From assembly GCA_004562175.1 (NCBI GenBank), contig SFRS01000006.1, forward strand, positions 1 to 14,236: 14,236 nt of DNA, in the 5' to 3' direction. Source of the DNA: a bacterium (GTDB lineage: Bacteria; Bacillota; Negativicutes; Acidaminococcales; Acidaminococcaceae). The number at the start of each line of letters is the position of its first letter. The stretch's first letter is position 1. The notes under the pieces were generated by a model. The model searched no databases. It saw nothing but the letters and a program-made list of their open reading frames with translations, and had not been told where the DNA came from. The position numbers and the translations under genes are program-made. Positions 6,058-13,298 of this stretch are shown one piece after another.

Positions 6058-6681
6058 ATGAGTAAAAGCAAAGATTTACTAGGGCAGCAGGTGCTTGGAC
6101 GGCGCGGGCTGGGAAATATGCTCTCCTTGCTTGGTGGACTTGCTGTGCTGTGCTTCACCACAATTACGGTGGCTTGGCCTGCCTACGGACAGCTGCGTGA
6201 GCTGTGGGACGAGGGCAGGCAGCAGAAGGAACAGCTGCAAAGGCTGCAGCAATTCGCTGCCCAGCATGCTGATTACAAAGCCTATGAAGAGGCCAAATAT
6301 AAGGAATTAGTACAGCTCAAGCAGGGTCTACAGCAGCTGGGTGACAGCAACCAGCTGCTGGGCAGGCTGCAGCTTCTTTCCACCAAGCAGGGCTTAGTGT
6401 TGAAAAACATGCAGGTGTTGACAGAGAGTAAAGATAAGACAAATGAACAAAGCAAAGCGGGGGCGAAGCAAGGGGGACAGGCCAAGGGAAGGAGCACTAC
6501 CCCAGTCCTCACGAGCATGCAGCTAAAGCTGGAACTGATAGGAGATTATTTTGCCCTTTTGCGTTGGCTCAAGCAGGTGGAAAAGCTCAAGCTGGCAGTG
6601 CAAAGCGTGGAAATCAAGGGGCAGGGGGTCGGGCTTGTGAGCGCCAGTCTCGTGCTCCGCTGTCCCATTATTATTTTGTAA
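6058..6681 (+). CDS. PilO/GspM-like pilus assembly protein
   Basis: Probable partner of the PilN-like protein in the inner-membrane alignment complex. In its 207 residues: a short cytoplasmic N-terminus; a membrane segment at about 20-42 (MLSLLGGLAVLCFTTITVAW); a Gln/Glu/Leu-rich coiled coil to ~105; a hydrophilic Lys/Gly/Gln/Ser linker at ~122-148; then a small alpha/beta domain with MQLKLELIGDYFALLRWLKQVEKL, the 'l.l.G.y..l..fl..le' pattern of PilO/GspM, and a last strand ending in hydrophobic IIIL. The start overlaps the previous gene's end (TAA, one base, ATG), so the two are translationally coupled. No terminator with a + strand T-run follows; it faces the minus-strand terminator at 6686-6714. 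Identified by topology, linker and position rather than strong motifs. Confidence 0.68.
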   Translation: MSKSKDLLGQQVLGRRGLGNMLSLLGGLAVLCFTTITVAWPAYGQLRELWDEGRQQKEQLQRLQQFAAQHADYKAYEEAKYKELVQLKQGLQQLGDSNQLLGRLQLLSTKQGLVLKNMQVLTESKDKTNEQSKAGAKQGGQAKGRSTTPVLTSMQLKLELIGDYFALLRWLKQVEKLKLAVQSVEIKGQGVGLVSASLVLRCPIIIL

Positions 6682-6685
6682 AGGC

Positions 6686-6714
6686 AAAAGAAAAACGCCA
6701 CCCGTGGGTGGCGT
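6686..6714 (-). terminator. Intrinsic terminator of the pentapeptide-repeat gene
   Basis: A perfect 8-bp stem ACGCCACC (6695-6702)/GGTGGCGT (6707-6714) with a CGTG loop is followed on the minus strand by TTTTTCTTTT. The + strand has no T-run after it, so it serves the minus-strand gene ending at 6794, about 80 bases upstream of the hairpin in that direction. It also separates it from the converging pilO-like gene. Confidence 0.85.
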
Positions 6715-6793
6715 GCAGCTTGTTACGGTGTTTCCAAAACAAAGGCTAATCGAAAAATGTCGTAGCCTGTAATTAAGAGGGAAATGATACTTT

Positions 6794-7555
6794 TTATTTA
6801 TCTAATTTCGCGTGCTCTTTAAAGGCAGTGCCGAATTGGGTGTATTCCAGCTCTGCTCCCCTAAGGTCCGCATAATCCAGCACGGCTCTGTCCAAAAGGG
6901 CGCGGTTCAGCTTGGCATGCTGCAAATCGCTGTGGCCCAGCTTGGCACTGCGCAAATCGGCACTGGTCAAATTGGCCTTGGCCATGTGGGTGCTGTACAT
7001 GTTGGCGCCATAAAAGCAAGCGTTGGGCAGGCTGGCCCTGCGGAGCCAGCTATAGGGTAGGCTGGCATGACTAAAATCTGCGTAATCACCCTGAACGCCA
7101 TCCAACACTGCTTCCTGGATTTGGGCATAAACAAGGCTCACATTGAGCAGCTTGCTCCCTTGGAGCTGGCTGCGAAAAAGCTGGGATCTATCCATTTTCG
7201 CATTAGTAAAATCTGCATCCGTAGCTTGGGCATAGCTAAAATCAGCATCGGTCAAATCCGCATCACGCAGACGACTGCGATGGAGAATGGCACTGCGAAA
7301 AACAGCATTATGCAGCTGGGCCTTGTCCAAATTGGTGCCGTCCAAGCGTGCTTCGGTGAAGTCCGTGCCGGCAAAATCACGTCCCGAAAGGTTGTAACCG
7401 GACAGGTCGGCGCCGGATAAATCACCACCAGGGCAGCTGGCACCCTTTTGCACAGCCTCTAAATCAGCATTATTGTAGGCCAGGGCCGATTGCAAGCCCA
7501 GCAGGGGCAGCAGCGCCGCAGCAATACTAAAAATCATAAATTTCTTGCTAAGCAT
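6794..7555 (-). CDS. Exported pentapeptide-repeat protein
   Basis: 253 residues. An N-terminal signal peptide (MLSKK, hydrophobic core to ~20, ALA at 24-26) predicts Sec export and cleavage near residue 26. From residue 43 to 251 the chain is 42 consecutive pentapeptides of the A(D/N)LXX type with no break in register; the central position is Leu, Phe, Met or Ile in nearly all, with four exceptions (Ala, Gly, Lys and similar). The family folds as a right-handed four-sided beta-helix with four repeats per coil, so this would be about 10.5 coils. Only Cys41 and one Cys in repeat 28 (PNACF) lie in the mature part. Known cytosolic relatives mimic DNA and protect gyrase (Qnr, MfpA), but an exported copy cannot be assumed to do that; the function is unknown. 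It begins 20 bases after the HAD gene, with AGCAGG ahead of the ATG, and has its own terminator. Confidence 0.88.
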   Translation of the reverse strand: MLSKKFMIFSIAAALLPLLGLQSALAYNNADLEAVQKGASCPGGDLSGADLSGYNLSGRDFAGTDFTEARLDGTNLDKAQLHNAVFRSAILHRSRLRDADLTDADFSYAQATDADFTNAKMDRSQLFRSQLQGSKLLNVSLVYAQIQEAVLDGVQGDYADFSHASLPYSWLRRASLPNACFYGANMYSTHMAKANLTSADLRSAKLGHSDLQHAKLNRALLDRAVLDYADLRGAELEYTQFGTAFKEHAKLDK

Positions 7556-7575
7556 TTTTTCAACCTGCTTTCACA

Positions 7576-8271
7576 TCAAGCTTCGTCTAAAAGCTTTTCC
7601 AAATCACGTGGGTCATCGGGCAAAGCATCAATGATTTTCCAAGGCTTGCATTGGTCAAAATCCTCACGCTTGTAGCCAGAGCCATCAAGTACAATCAAGC
7701 AACGGGAACCAATGGAATGGGCACATTTTACATCATTGGGCGTGTCGCCGATGAAAAACATTTGCTCAGGGGAAAAGCATTGGTTATGCATCAGATAAAA
7801 ACGTGAGAAGGCAATACGCGCTAGTTCATCACGCTTTTCGCTGACCTCCCCAAAAACGCTGTGGTCAAAGGAAAAATACTTGTCTAAATGATAATAGGCT
7901 AGCTTTTCTTGGGCACCGGCGCGAGTATTGCCCGTCAGCAGGCAGTTGAGATACCTGCTTTGTGGCTGGCTAAAATACTGCAGAGTTTTTTCCACATTCT
8001 TAAGAACACGACCCTTGTGCAGGGGCAGCTGCTTGGGGAGCTCCATGTGATAACGAATGAGTAGTCCTGCGGCCTCGGCACTGCTGCAGCGCCCTCTGAG
8101 CCTGGTAACCACGGATTTAATAATATCCGAGTCCGTGCGCCCGGCCAGGCTTTGGGTAAAGTCGAAAGCATCTAAAAAATAATAATCCTTGATTACGTTA
8201 ATCATGGCATCCTTGCCGGCGCCACCGGTGAGCACCAAGGTGCCATCCACATCCCACATGAGATATTTCAT
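7576..8271 (-). CDS. HAD-superfamily hydrolase, phosphoglycolate-phosphatase-like
   Basis: 231 residues. Motif I is DVDGTL (Asp7 the nucleophile, Asp9 the general acid), motif II is LLTGNT (Thr113), a Lys in SEKRDEL (~146) can serve as motif III, and motif IV is FIGDTPND (Asp176, Asp180), which binds Mg. The ~130-residue helical insert between motifs I and II is a C1-type cap, as in phosphoglycolate phosphatase and beta-phosphoglucomutase. The substrate cannot be read from sequence; a small phosphorylated metabolite is likely. AAGGGAGG (8280-8287) lies 8 bases before the ATG. No clear promoter fits between the terminator at 8315-8338 and the start, so it may rely on read-through from the SpeD-like gene. 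It is followed by the pentapeptide-repeat gene. Confidence 0.88.
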   Translation of the reverse strand: MKYLMWDVDGTLVLTGGAGKDAMINVIKDYYFLDAFDFTQSLAGRTDSDIIKSVVTRLRGRCSSAEAAGLLIRYHMELPKQLPLHKGRVLKNVEKTLQYFSQPQSRYLNCLLTGNTRAGAQEKLAYYHLDKYFSFDHSVFGEVSEKRDELARIAFSRFYLMHNQCFSPEQMFFIGDTPNDVKCAHSIGSRCLIVLDGSGYKREDFDQCKPWKIIDALPDDPRDLEKLLDEA

Positions 8272-8314
8272 GTAATAAACCTCCCTTGAATTGGGGAATC
8301 AAAGCAATGCATAG

Positions 8315-8338
8315 AAAAAAGCTGCCACTGGGGCAGCC
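8315..8338 (-). terminator. Intrinsic terminator of the SpeD-like gene
   Basis: GCTGCC (8321-8326)/GGCAGC (8332-8337) form a 6-bp stem with a 5-base loop. On the minus strand it is followed by six T (A-run 8315-8320). It lies about 20 bases past the stop at 8358. The stem is short, so some read-through into the HAD gene is plausible. Confidence 0.75.
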
Positions 8339-8357
8339 TTATCTTCTTGCGACAAAA

Positions 8358-8840
8358 TTAGATAGAGCGGGGCTTCATCATCATCTTTTTCAGCTTACTG
8401 CCCATGCTGCTAGTCATATTTTTGGTGCGGCGAATGAATTTGATTTTAGAGCGATGGGTGGGCTTCATATCATTCTTGCTGCCAAAGTCGCCACGATCCA
8501 AAAGCGTGATTTTGGATTTGTCCGCATCGAAGGCTTCCCGCAGATTGCGCGCCAAGGCGGCAGGGTCAGCATCAGCGGAGCAGGTAAAAATATCACAGGT
8601 CATAAAACCCATTTCCGGATACACATGCAGCGTTACATGGCCCTGTTGGCAAATAGCAAAAAGGGAATACTCCTTGGCTCCCTCCTCCTGATTGCAAACA
8701 ATCTGTTGGCAGTGCATGGAGAATTGCTCGCAGCCCTTACGCAGCAATTCCTCAGCCACAGCCGGAACAGCGATTTCTTCCGTACCACAATTATACATAT
8801 CAATGGCAATTAATTTACCAAGAAAATTCTTCGGTTTCAC
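8358..8840 (-). CDS. SpeD (S-adenosylmethionine decarboxylase) homologue lacking the pyruvoyl-forming serine
   Basis: 160 residues. True SpeD is a pyruvoyl enzyme that decarboxylates S-adenosylmethionine for spermidine synthesis; it cuts itself at a Ser in the 'ESH.(S/T)IHT(W/Y)PE' motif. Here the region is CQQGHVTLHVYPE (64-76), then CDIFTCSADADP (82-93). Aligned with the well-studied Thermotoga enzyme (Ser63, His68, Cys83), His72 and Cys87 keep exact spacing, but the Ser position is Gly67 (codon GGC) and the Glu before it is Gln66. It therefore should not form pyruvoyl or decarboxylate. The rest fits the family: GKLIAIDMYNC at the N-terminus and an 'FTC...DP..LARNLREAF' helix. A basic tail of ~40 residues (RRTKN, KLKKMMMKP) exceeds the usual 120-130. 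The start is GTG, set by AGGGGTG 5 bases upstream. The unit has its own promoter and terminator. It may be a regulatory partner, a ligand sensor, or a neofunctionalised protein. Confidence 0.82.
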   Translation of the reverse strand: MKPKNFLGKLIAIDMYNCGTEEIAVPAVAEELLRKGCEQFSMHCQQIVCNQEEGAKEYSLFAICQQGHVTLHVYPEMGFMTCDIFTCSADADPAALARNLREAFDADKSKITLLDRGDFGSKNDMKPTHRSKIKFIRRTKNMTSSMGSKLKKMMMKPRSI

Positions 8841-8872
8841 ATTTACACCCCTAAAAAATAAAATAAGTAAAT

Positions 8873-8916
8873 AGCGGCCCTCCGGGTGGCTTTCTTGCAG
8901 ACCTCGGAAGCTCGCT
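8873..8916 (-). promoter_or_regulatory. Stem-loop in the leader of the SpeD-like gene
   Basis: In the ~78-base minus-strand leader, AGCG-AG-CTTCCG pairs with CGGAGG-GC-CGCT, giving ten pairs around a 2x2 internal mismatch with a 20-base loop. It starts within a few bases of the predicted transcription start. It could stabilise the RNA or regulate it; it does not match a SAM riboswitch layout I recognise. Confidence 0.35.
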
Positions 8917-8925
8917 TACCCTTAT

Positions 8926-8954
8926 ATTATAGCTAAATTTTTAAAGCATGTAAA
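8926..8954 (-). promoter_or_regulatory. Promoter of the SpeD-like gene
   Basis: On the minus strand TTTACA (8949-8954) and TATAAT (8926-8931) are 17 bases apart. The start would be near 8919, leaving a ~78-base leader before the GTG at 8840. It is back to back with the recD2 promoter, about 55 bases between the two -10 elements. Confidence 0.78.
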
Positions 8955-8983
8955 GCTAAATGCTCTCCCGAATGGGTATTTTG

Positions 8984-8992
8984 TGCTATAAT
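8984..8992 (+). promoter_or_regulatory. Extended -10 promoter of recD2-comF
   Basis: TG-C-TATAAT is a perfect extended -10 element. No recognisable -35 lies 17 bases upstream (TCTCCC), which is acceptable for this promoter type. Transcription would start near 8999, 60 bases before the recD2 ATG. Confidence 0.65.
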
Positions 8993-9059
8993 ATGTAGAG
9001 AATAGTAAAAACACTTGTTTTCTCGGCAGTGCAAAAAGTTTTTTATTGGTGGTGAAGCT

Positions 9060-11225
9060 ATGGAAAAGCAGGAGGGCGTTGTATCCGACATCGTTTTTCA
9101 AAGCGATGATGGCATGTACAGCGTGCTGCGTTTAGAGAATAAAGCCTTGGGCAAATTCACAGTGGTCTATCGGGGACCGGCACCCTATTTGGGAGAGCAA
9201 ATCAGCGTGGAGGGCCAGTGGGTGGAGCATGCTCGCTTTGGCCAGCAGTTCAATGCGACCTCCCTGCAGGTGATGCAGCCCACCTCGGCAGCAGGCATGG
9301 AGCGCTTTTTGGCTTCCGGCGCTTTGCCGGGAATTGGTCCCGTTATGGCTACACGCATCGTGGAGATGTTTGGCAGGGAAACCCTAGAGGTGCTGGAGCT
9401 ATACCCGGAGCGCTTGGCCAAGGTCAAGGGCATCAGCGCCAAAAAGGCTGTAGCTATTAGCGAGGCCTATCAGGCCTTGTCCGGCCTTAGGGAGCTTATG
9501 CTGTTTTTGGAATCCAATGGCGTTTCCAGTGGTTATGCAGCCAAGCTCCAAGCAGTTTACGGCAATACTGCCATTACACGTCTCAAGGAAAATCCCTATA
9601 GCCTTGCTCAAGATGTGGTGGGCATTGGCTTCAAAACAGCGGATCGAATTGCCATGGCCATGGGTATGGAGCATGATTGTCCGGAAAGGCTCATGGCCGG
9701 CATCAGCTACGCTCTGATTTCGGCAGCGGGAGCAGGGCATACCTGCGTACCTGAGGAGCTCCTAGTGCGGGAAACTGCGCGGGTGCTGGTGGTGGAACGG
9801 GAGGCTGTGCAGCAGATTTTCAACGAGCTGCTGCAAAAGGACAGACTGCGCATGGAAGAAGTTGGCGGTGTGCGCTTCATTTATCCGGAATACTTGTATC
9901 GAGCCGAGGTGCAGACAGCGCGCCGTTTGTTATATTTGCGGGATCAGGCTAAGCCCATCACGAGGGTGAATGCCGACGATGTTATTGCTGCGTGGGAGCG
10001 GGAGGCCGGCATCAAGCTGGCCGACGCTCAAAGGCAGGCTATTTATACAAGTCTTGAGCATGGTGTTTTCGTGTTGACAGGCGGTCCCGGCACTGGTAAA
10101 ACCACCGTGGTCAAGGGTATTTTGAATGTGCTGGAAAAGGCTGGCTGTCGCATTCTTTTGGCAGCGCCCACGGGGAGAGCGGCCCGCCGTTTGGCCGACT
10201 CTGCCGGACATCCGGCGCTGACGGTGCACCGATTGTTGGAGTACCAGCCCTCTGGCGATGGACTTTATTTTGGCAAAAACGACGAGGACCCCTTGGATGC
10301 GGAGGCCATTATTATTGACGAAGCCTCTATGCTGGATATCAATTTGACCTATCATTTGCTCAAGGCAGTGCCGGGTGGTTGTCGCCTGATTTTCGTGGGC
10401 GATGTAGACCAGCTGCCCTCTGTGGGGGCCGGCTCGGTGCTGCAGGACATGATTCGCTCCGGTAAAATGCCCGTGGTGCGCTTGGAAAACGTTTTCCGCC
10501 AAGCGGAGGTGAGTCCCATTGTCCGCAATGCCCATAAAATCAATCATGGGCAAATGCCGGAATTTCTTGCAGGACCGAGCAGCGAGTTCGCACTGCAGGA
10601 ATTCACTGACGAGCCAGCGGCAGCAGAGTTTGTGGCCCGCACCTATGCGGAAATGACCAGGGATGGGGATTGGCGTCGAGTGCAGGTGCTGACACCCATG
10701 CATAAGAGCCCTTGTGGCGTGCAGAATTTAAACAAGCTGCTGCAGCAGTATATCAATCCACCCAGCGCGACCAAGGCCGAGGTCAGCATCCCTGGTAACG
10801 TGCTGCGCGTAGGTGACAAGGTTATGCAGATTCGCAATAACTACGAAAAGGATGTTTTCAATGGTGACATCGGTCGCGTCTACAAAATCGAGGGTAAAAC
10901 AGTGACGGTGGCCTATCCGGAGCGTCCTGAGGGAGATTTTGTTTCCTATAGTCAAGGAGAGTGCGAGGAGCTGCAGCTGGCCTATGCCATGAGTGTGCAC
11001 AAATCCCAGGGCAGTGAATATCCCTGTGTGATTTTGCTCATGGTTCCCAGCCATTATGTGATGCTACAACGCAATTTGTTATACACTGCTGTAACCAGAG
11101 CCAAGCAAAGTGTATTGGTTGTAGGCAGCAAGCGGGCCGTGCTAACCGCAGTGGAAAATGACAAAACTAGGCGTCGGCACAGCCTGTTGGCGGAAAGGCT
11201 GCAGGAGAATTTGGAGGTCTTTTGA
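9060..11225 (+). CDS. recD2: RecD2-family ATP-dependent 5'-3' DNA helicase
   Basis: An SF1B helicase found in bacteria without RecBC, linked to mismatch and replication-fork repair. From ATG 9060 it has 721 residues, normal for RecD2. An N-terminal OB-like region is followed by helix-hairpin-helix repeats (LPGIGPVMATRIVEMFG, VKGISAKKAVAI, VVGIGFKTADRIA). The motor has Walker A LTGGPGTGKTT (Lys347), Walker B IIIDEASMLD (Asp420), VGDVDQLPSVGAGSVL and VFRQAE. The C-terminal motor half carries an SH3-like insert (VGDKVMQIRNNYEKDVFNGDIG), YAMSVHKSQGSEYP (His647) and YTAVTRAKQ (Arg680, the arginine finger). The longer TTG start at 9015 adds a poorly conserved leader without a good ribosome binding site; ATG 9060 has GGTGGTGAAG just before it. 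Its TGA overlaps the comF start. Confidence 0.95.
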   Translation: MEKQEGVVSDIVFQSDDGMYSVLRLENKALGKFTVVYRGPAPYLGEQISVEGQWVEHARFGQQFNATSLQVMQPTSAAGMERFLASGALPGIGPVMATRIVEMFGRETLEVLELYPERLAKVKGISAKKAVAISEAYQALSGLRELMLFLESNGVSSGYAAKLQAVYGNTAITRLKENPYSLAQDVVGIGFKTADRIAMAMGMEHDCPERLMAGISYALISAAGAGHTCVPEELLVRETARVLVVEREAVQQIFNELLQKDRLRMEEVGGVRFIYPEYLYRAEVQTARRLLYLRDQAKPITRVNADDVIAAWEREAGIKLADAQRQAIYTSLEHGVFVLTGGPGTGKTTVVKGILNVLEKAGCRILLAAPTGRAARRLADSAGHPALTVHRLLEYQPSGDGLYFGKNDEDPLDAEAIIIDEASMLDINLTYHLLKAVPGGCRLIFVGDVDQLPSVGAGSVLQDMIRSGKMPVVRLENVFRQAEVSPIVRNAHKINHGQMPEFLAGPSSEFALQEFTDEPAAAEFVARTYAEMTRDGDWRRVQVLTPMHKSPCGVQNLNKLLQQYINPPSATKAEVSIPGNVLRVGDKVMQIRNNYEKDVFNGDIGRVYKIEGKTVTVAYPERPEGDFVSYSQGECEELQLAYAMSVHKSQGSEYPCVILLMVPSHYVMLQRNLLYTAVTRAKQSVLVVGSKRAVLTAVENDKTRRRHSLLAERLQENLEVF

Positions 11226-11959
11226 TGCTCAAGGAATATGGACGAGCAATGGCATATTATGCACGGGTGGTGCGGGAGCTGATTTTCCCGCGCCATTGTG
11301 CTGTCTGCGGCAACGTCATCGACACAGGTTATCTGTGCCCTGAATGCCGCAAGGGTTATCTATTACAAAAATATGTGCAGTATGAGCCACGGGAGGAGTA
11401 TTTAGCAGGGCAGGCAGAGCCCATGGCCTGTGATGTGCTCAAAAGTGTACTTTTGCTATATAAATATGATGGCATGCTCAAGGATGCTTTACATGAGATA
11501 AAATTCAATGGGAACGCTGCTTTACTGCCGCTGCTTAGAGAAGAGGCGGAGGCAGGTCTGCCCGCCGCCAAGCTGCGCTGGCTGGGGCAGTACGATGTGA
11601 TCACCTGCATCCCCACTAGCCCCGAGCGCAGAGCGCGTAGGGGCTTCGACCTGCCAAAAGCGCTGTTTGCGCCCTTACTGGAGCAGCGTGGGGGCGAATT
11701 TCAGAGTCAGGTGCTGGAGCGAGTGCGTTCCACAGCGCCCCTCTTTGAGCTGGCGCCCCAGGAGCGGCGCAGCGAGCTAGCCGGTTGCTTTGCGCTGAGC
11801 CAGTCGGCTCAGCGACTCATTGCCGGCAAGCGCGTACTGCTCTGCGACGATATTTACACCACCGGCAGCACCATGGCGGAGGCCGCCGGGGTGCTGCTGG
11901 GGGCGGGAGCAGCGGAGGTGCATGGGTTGGCCTTGTGCGCCGCTAGCTCGCACTGGTGA
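11225..11959 (+). CDS. comF: ComF-family phosphoribosyltransferase-like protein
   Basis: ComF proteins are needed for DNA uptake in naturally competent bacteria and are found well beyond them; they combine a zinc-binding N-terminus with a type I phosphoribosyltransferase domain. In 244 residues there are two CxxC pairs (Cys25/Cys28 and Cys38/Cys41), the conserved LLLYKYDGMLKDALHEIKFNGN segment, CIPTSPERRARRGFD, and the PRPP-loop signature LLCDDIYTTGSTM at 205-218. The ATG at 11225 shares one base with the recD2 TGA (TGATG), and GGAGGT (11213-11218) lies 6 bases upstream; a TTG start one codon earlier is possible but less likely. The coupling suggests co-regulation with recD2, and a pilus-type operon lies a few kilobases away, but a full competence set is not visible here. 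Confidence 0.92.
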   Translation: MLKEYGRAMAYYARVVRELIFPRHCAVCGNVIDTGYLCPECRKGYLLQKYVQYEPREEYLAGQAEPMACDVLKSVLLLYKYDGMLKDALHEIKFNGNAALLPLLREEAEAGLPAAKLRWLGQYDVITCIPTSPERRARRGFDLPKALFAPLLEQRGGEFQSQVLERVRSTAPLFELAPQERRSELAGCFALSQSAQRLIAGKRVLLCDDIYTTGSTMAEAAGVLLGAGAAEVHGLALCAASSHW

Positions 11960-12020
11960 CGTGTGTCAAGGTGCGCGTCATAAAGCACCATCTACATAAA
12001 ATGATTAAAGAGGAAAGCTA

Positions 12021-13124
12021 ATGTTACTTAAGCTGAAACAATTTTTAAAGCAAGAAACAGTGCTCTGTGTGGCGCTGCTCTTGGCTGCGACGAGCAGCCT
12101 TTTTGAGCGCCCCAAGCTAGGATATATTGATTTTGCTGTGCTCAGCATTCTGCTGAGCTTGATGCTGGTGGTGGCCGGACTAAAAAGCGTCAGCTTTTTG
12201 GACTGGACGGCGCGCCAGCTTTTGAGGCGCTGCGCCAGCTGGCGCAGCGTGGTGCTGGCCTTGGTGGGCATAACTTATGTATCCAGCATGTTTGTTACTA
12301 ATGACGTAGCCTTGATTACCTTTGTACCCTTGGCCATCATCATTGGCAAGGCCTTGCAGCGGGACGTGGCGCGGGTCATAATCTTGCAGACGCTGGCCGC
12401 CAATCTTGGCTCCATGGTGACGCCACCGGGTAATCCCCAAAATCTTTTTCTATATGCACACTATAATTACACGGCCAGCAGCTTTTTTGCGGTGATGCTT
12501 ATCCCGGGACTGCTTTCCATAATCTTCTTGGGCATTCTCATTTGGCGTGGCAGGGACCAAAAGCTGCAGCTGGACCTGCCGGAGCAAAGCAAGCCTGATG
12601 TGCTGCAGACAGCATTGCTGCTCCTGCTTTTGGCAGTGAATATCGCTGCGGTGTTGCATTGGGTGGACAAAACCATCGCCTTGGGGATTACCGTGGCTTT
12701 TGTGTTGCTCAGGCAGCGGCGGTTGCTTTTGGAGGTTGACTACAGCCTACTCGTGACCTTTGTGGGCTTCTTCATTTTCATAGGCAACATCAGCCACACC
12801 AGTCTCGCTTTACAGCTGAAGCAATCACTTTTGGGAACGGCCACAGGTACCTATGTGGCAGGCCTGCTGGCTAGCCAATTCATTAGCAACGTGCCGGCAG
12901 CCATGCTTCTCGCGGGACTCACCTCGGAGGCGGACGCCTTGCTTTTGGGAGTAAACGTGGGCGGACTAGGGACCTTGATCGCCTCCATGGCCAGCGTGAT
13001 TTCCTACAAGCTCTTCGTGGCAGAGCATCCCTATCAGGCTGGCACTTATCTGCGCACCTTTTTGTATTATAATTTTGCCGGACTAGTGCTTTTGGGCCTT
13101 TTGACCTACGTGCTAGTGTTGTAA
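12021..13124 (+). CDS. SLC13/citrate-transporter-like permease
   Basis: An integral membrane anion transporter of the ion-transporter superfamily, with about ten hydrophobic segments in 367 residues, shorter than the usual 430-480. The two-fold pseudo-symmetric motifs are clear: FVTNDVALITFVP (91-103) with NLGSMVTPPGNPQN (128-141) in the first half, and SQFISNVPAAMLL (285-297) with GGLGTLIASMASVISYK (314-330) in the second. These are the substrate- and cation-binding hairpins of the family. Whether it carries dicarboxylates, citrate or another anion cannot be told. GAGGAAA lies about 7 bases before the ATG. It is 61 bases downstream of comF with no T-run terminator between, so it may share that transcript; a GGTGC/GCACC mini-hairpin in the gap is weak. 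Confidence 0.85.
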   Translation: MLLKLKQFLKQETVLCVALLLAATSSLFERPKLGYIDFAVLSILLSLMLVVAGLKSVSFLDWTARQLLRRCASWRSVVLALVGITYVSSMFVTNDVALITFVPLAIIIGKALQRDVARVIILQTLAANLGSMVTPPGNPQNLFLYAHYNYTASSFFAVMLIPGLLSIIFLGILIWRGRDQKLQLDLPEQSKPDVLQTALLLLLLAVNIAAVLHWVDKTIALGITVAFVLLRQRRLLLEVDYSLLVTFVGFFIFIGNISHTSLALQLKQSLLGTATGTYVAGLLASQFISNVPAAMLLAGLTSEADALLLGVNVGGLGTLIASMASVISYKLFVAEHPYQAGTYLRTFLYYNFAGLVLLGLLTYVLVL

Positions 13125-13176
13125 GAATTATTACACTCTTTGTTTACAATTCTGCCATCCTTTCTTGGGAGACGTA

Positions 13177-13185
13177 TGTTATAAT
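13177..13185 (+). promoter_or_regulatory. Extended -10 promoter of the 148-residue gene
   Basis: TG-T-TATAAT is a perfect extended -10 with no good -35. Transcription near 13192 gives a ~105-base leader to the gene at 13299. The 174 bases between the permease and that gene otherwise hold only a 23-codon frame without a ribosome binding site. Confidence 0.6.
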
Positions 13186-13298
13186 ATAAATAACAAAAAG
13201 CCCATGATAAATATTCTACGAGCTATTAGCAAAGCTGAAGCTAGTGAAATAAACGGCAGTAGCGAGAAATTCTGAGCAGGAATAAGGAGTGAGAGCCC

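Noticed and set aside
6812..7420. Plus-strand frames opposite the pentapeptide-repeat gene
   Set aside because: Their periodic composition simply reflects the 15-base repeat of the real gene on the other strand; no start signals.
8286..8813. A 175-codon + strand frame opposite the SpeD-like gene
   Set aside because: It crosses the minus-strand terminator, lacks a ribosome binding site, and conflicts with a clear SpeD homologue on the other strand.
13204..13275. A 23-codon frame in the leader of the 148-residue gene, a possible leader peptide
   Set aside because: No ribosome binding site and no runs of regulatory codons. Kept as a remote possibility only.
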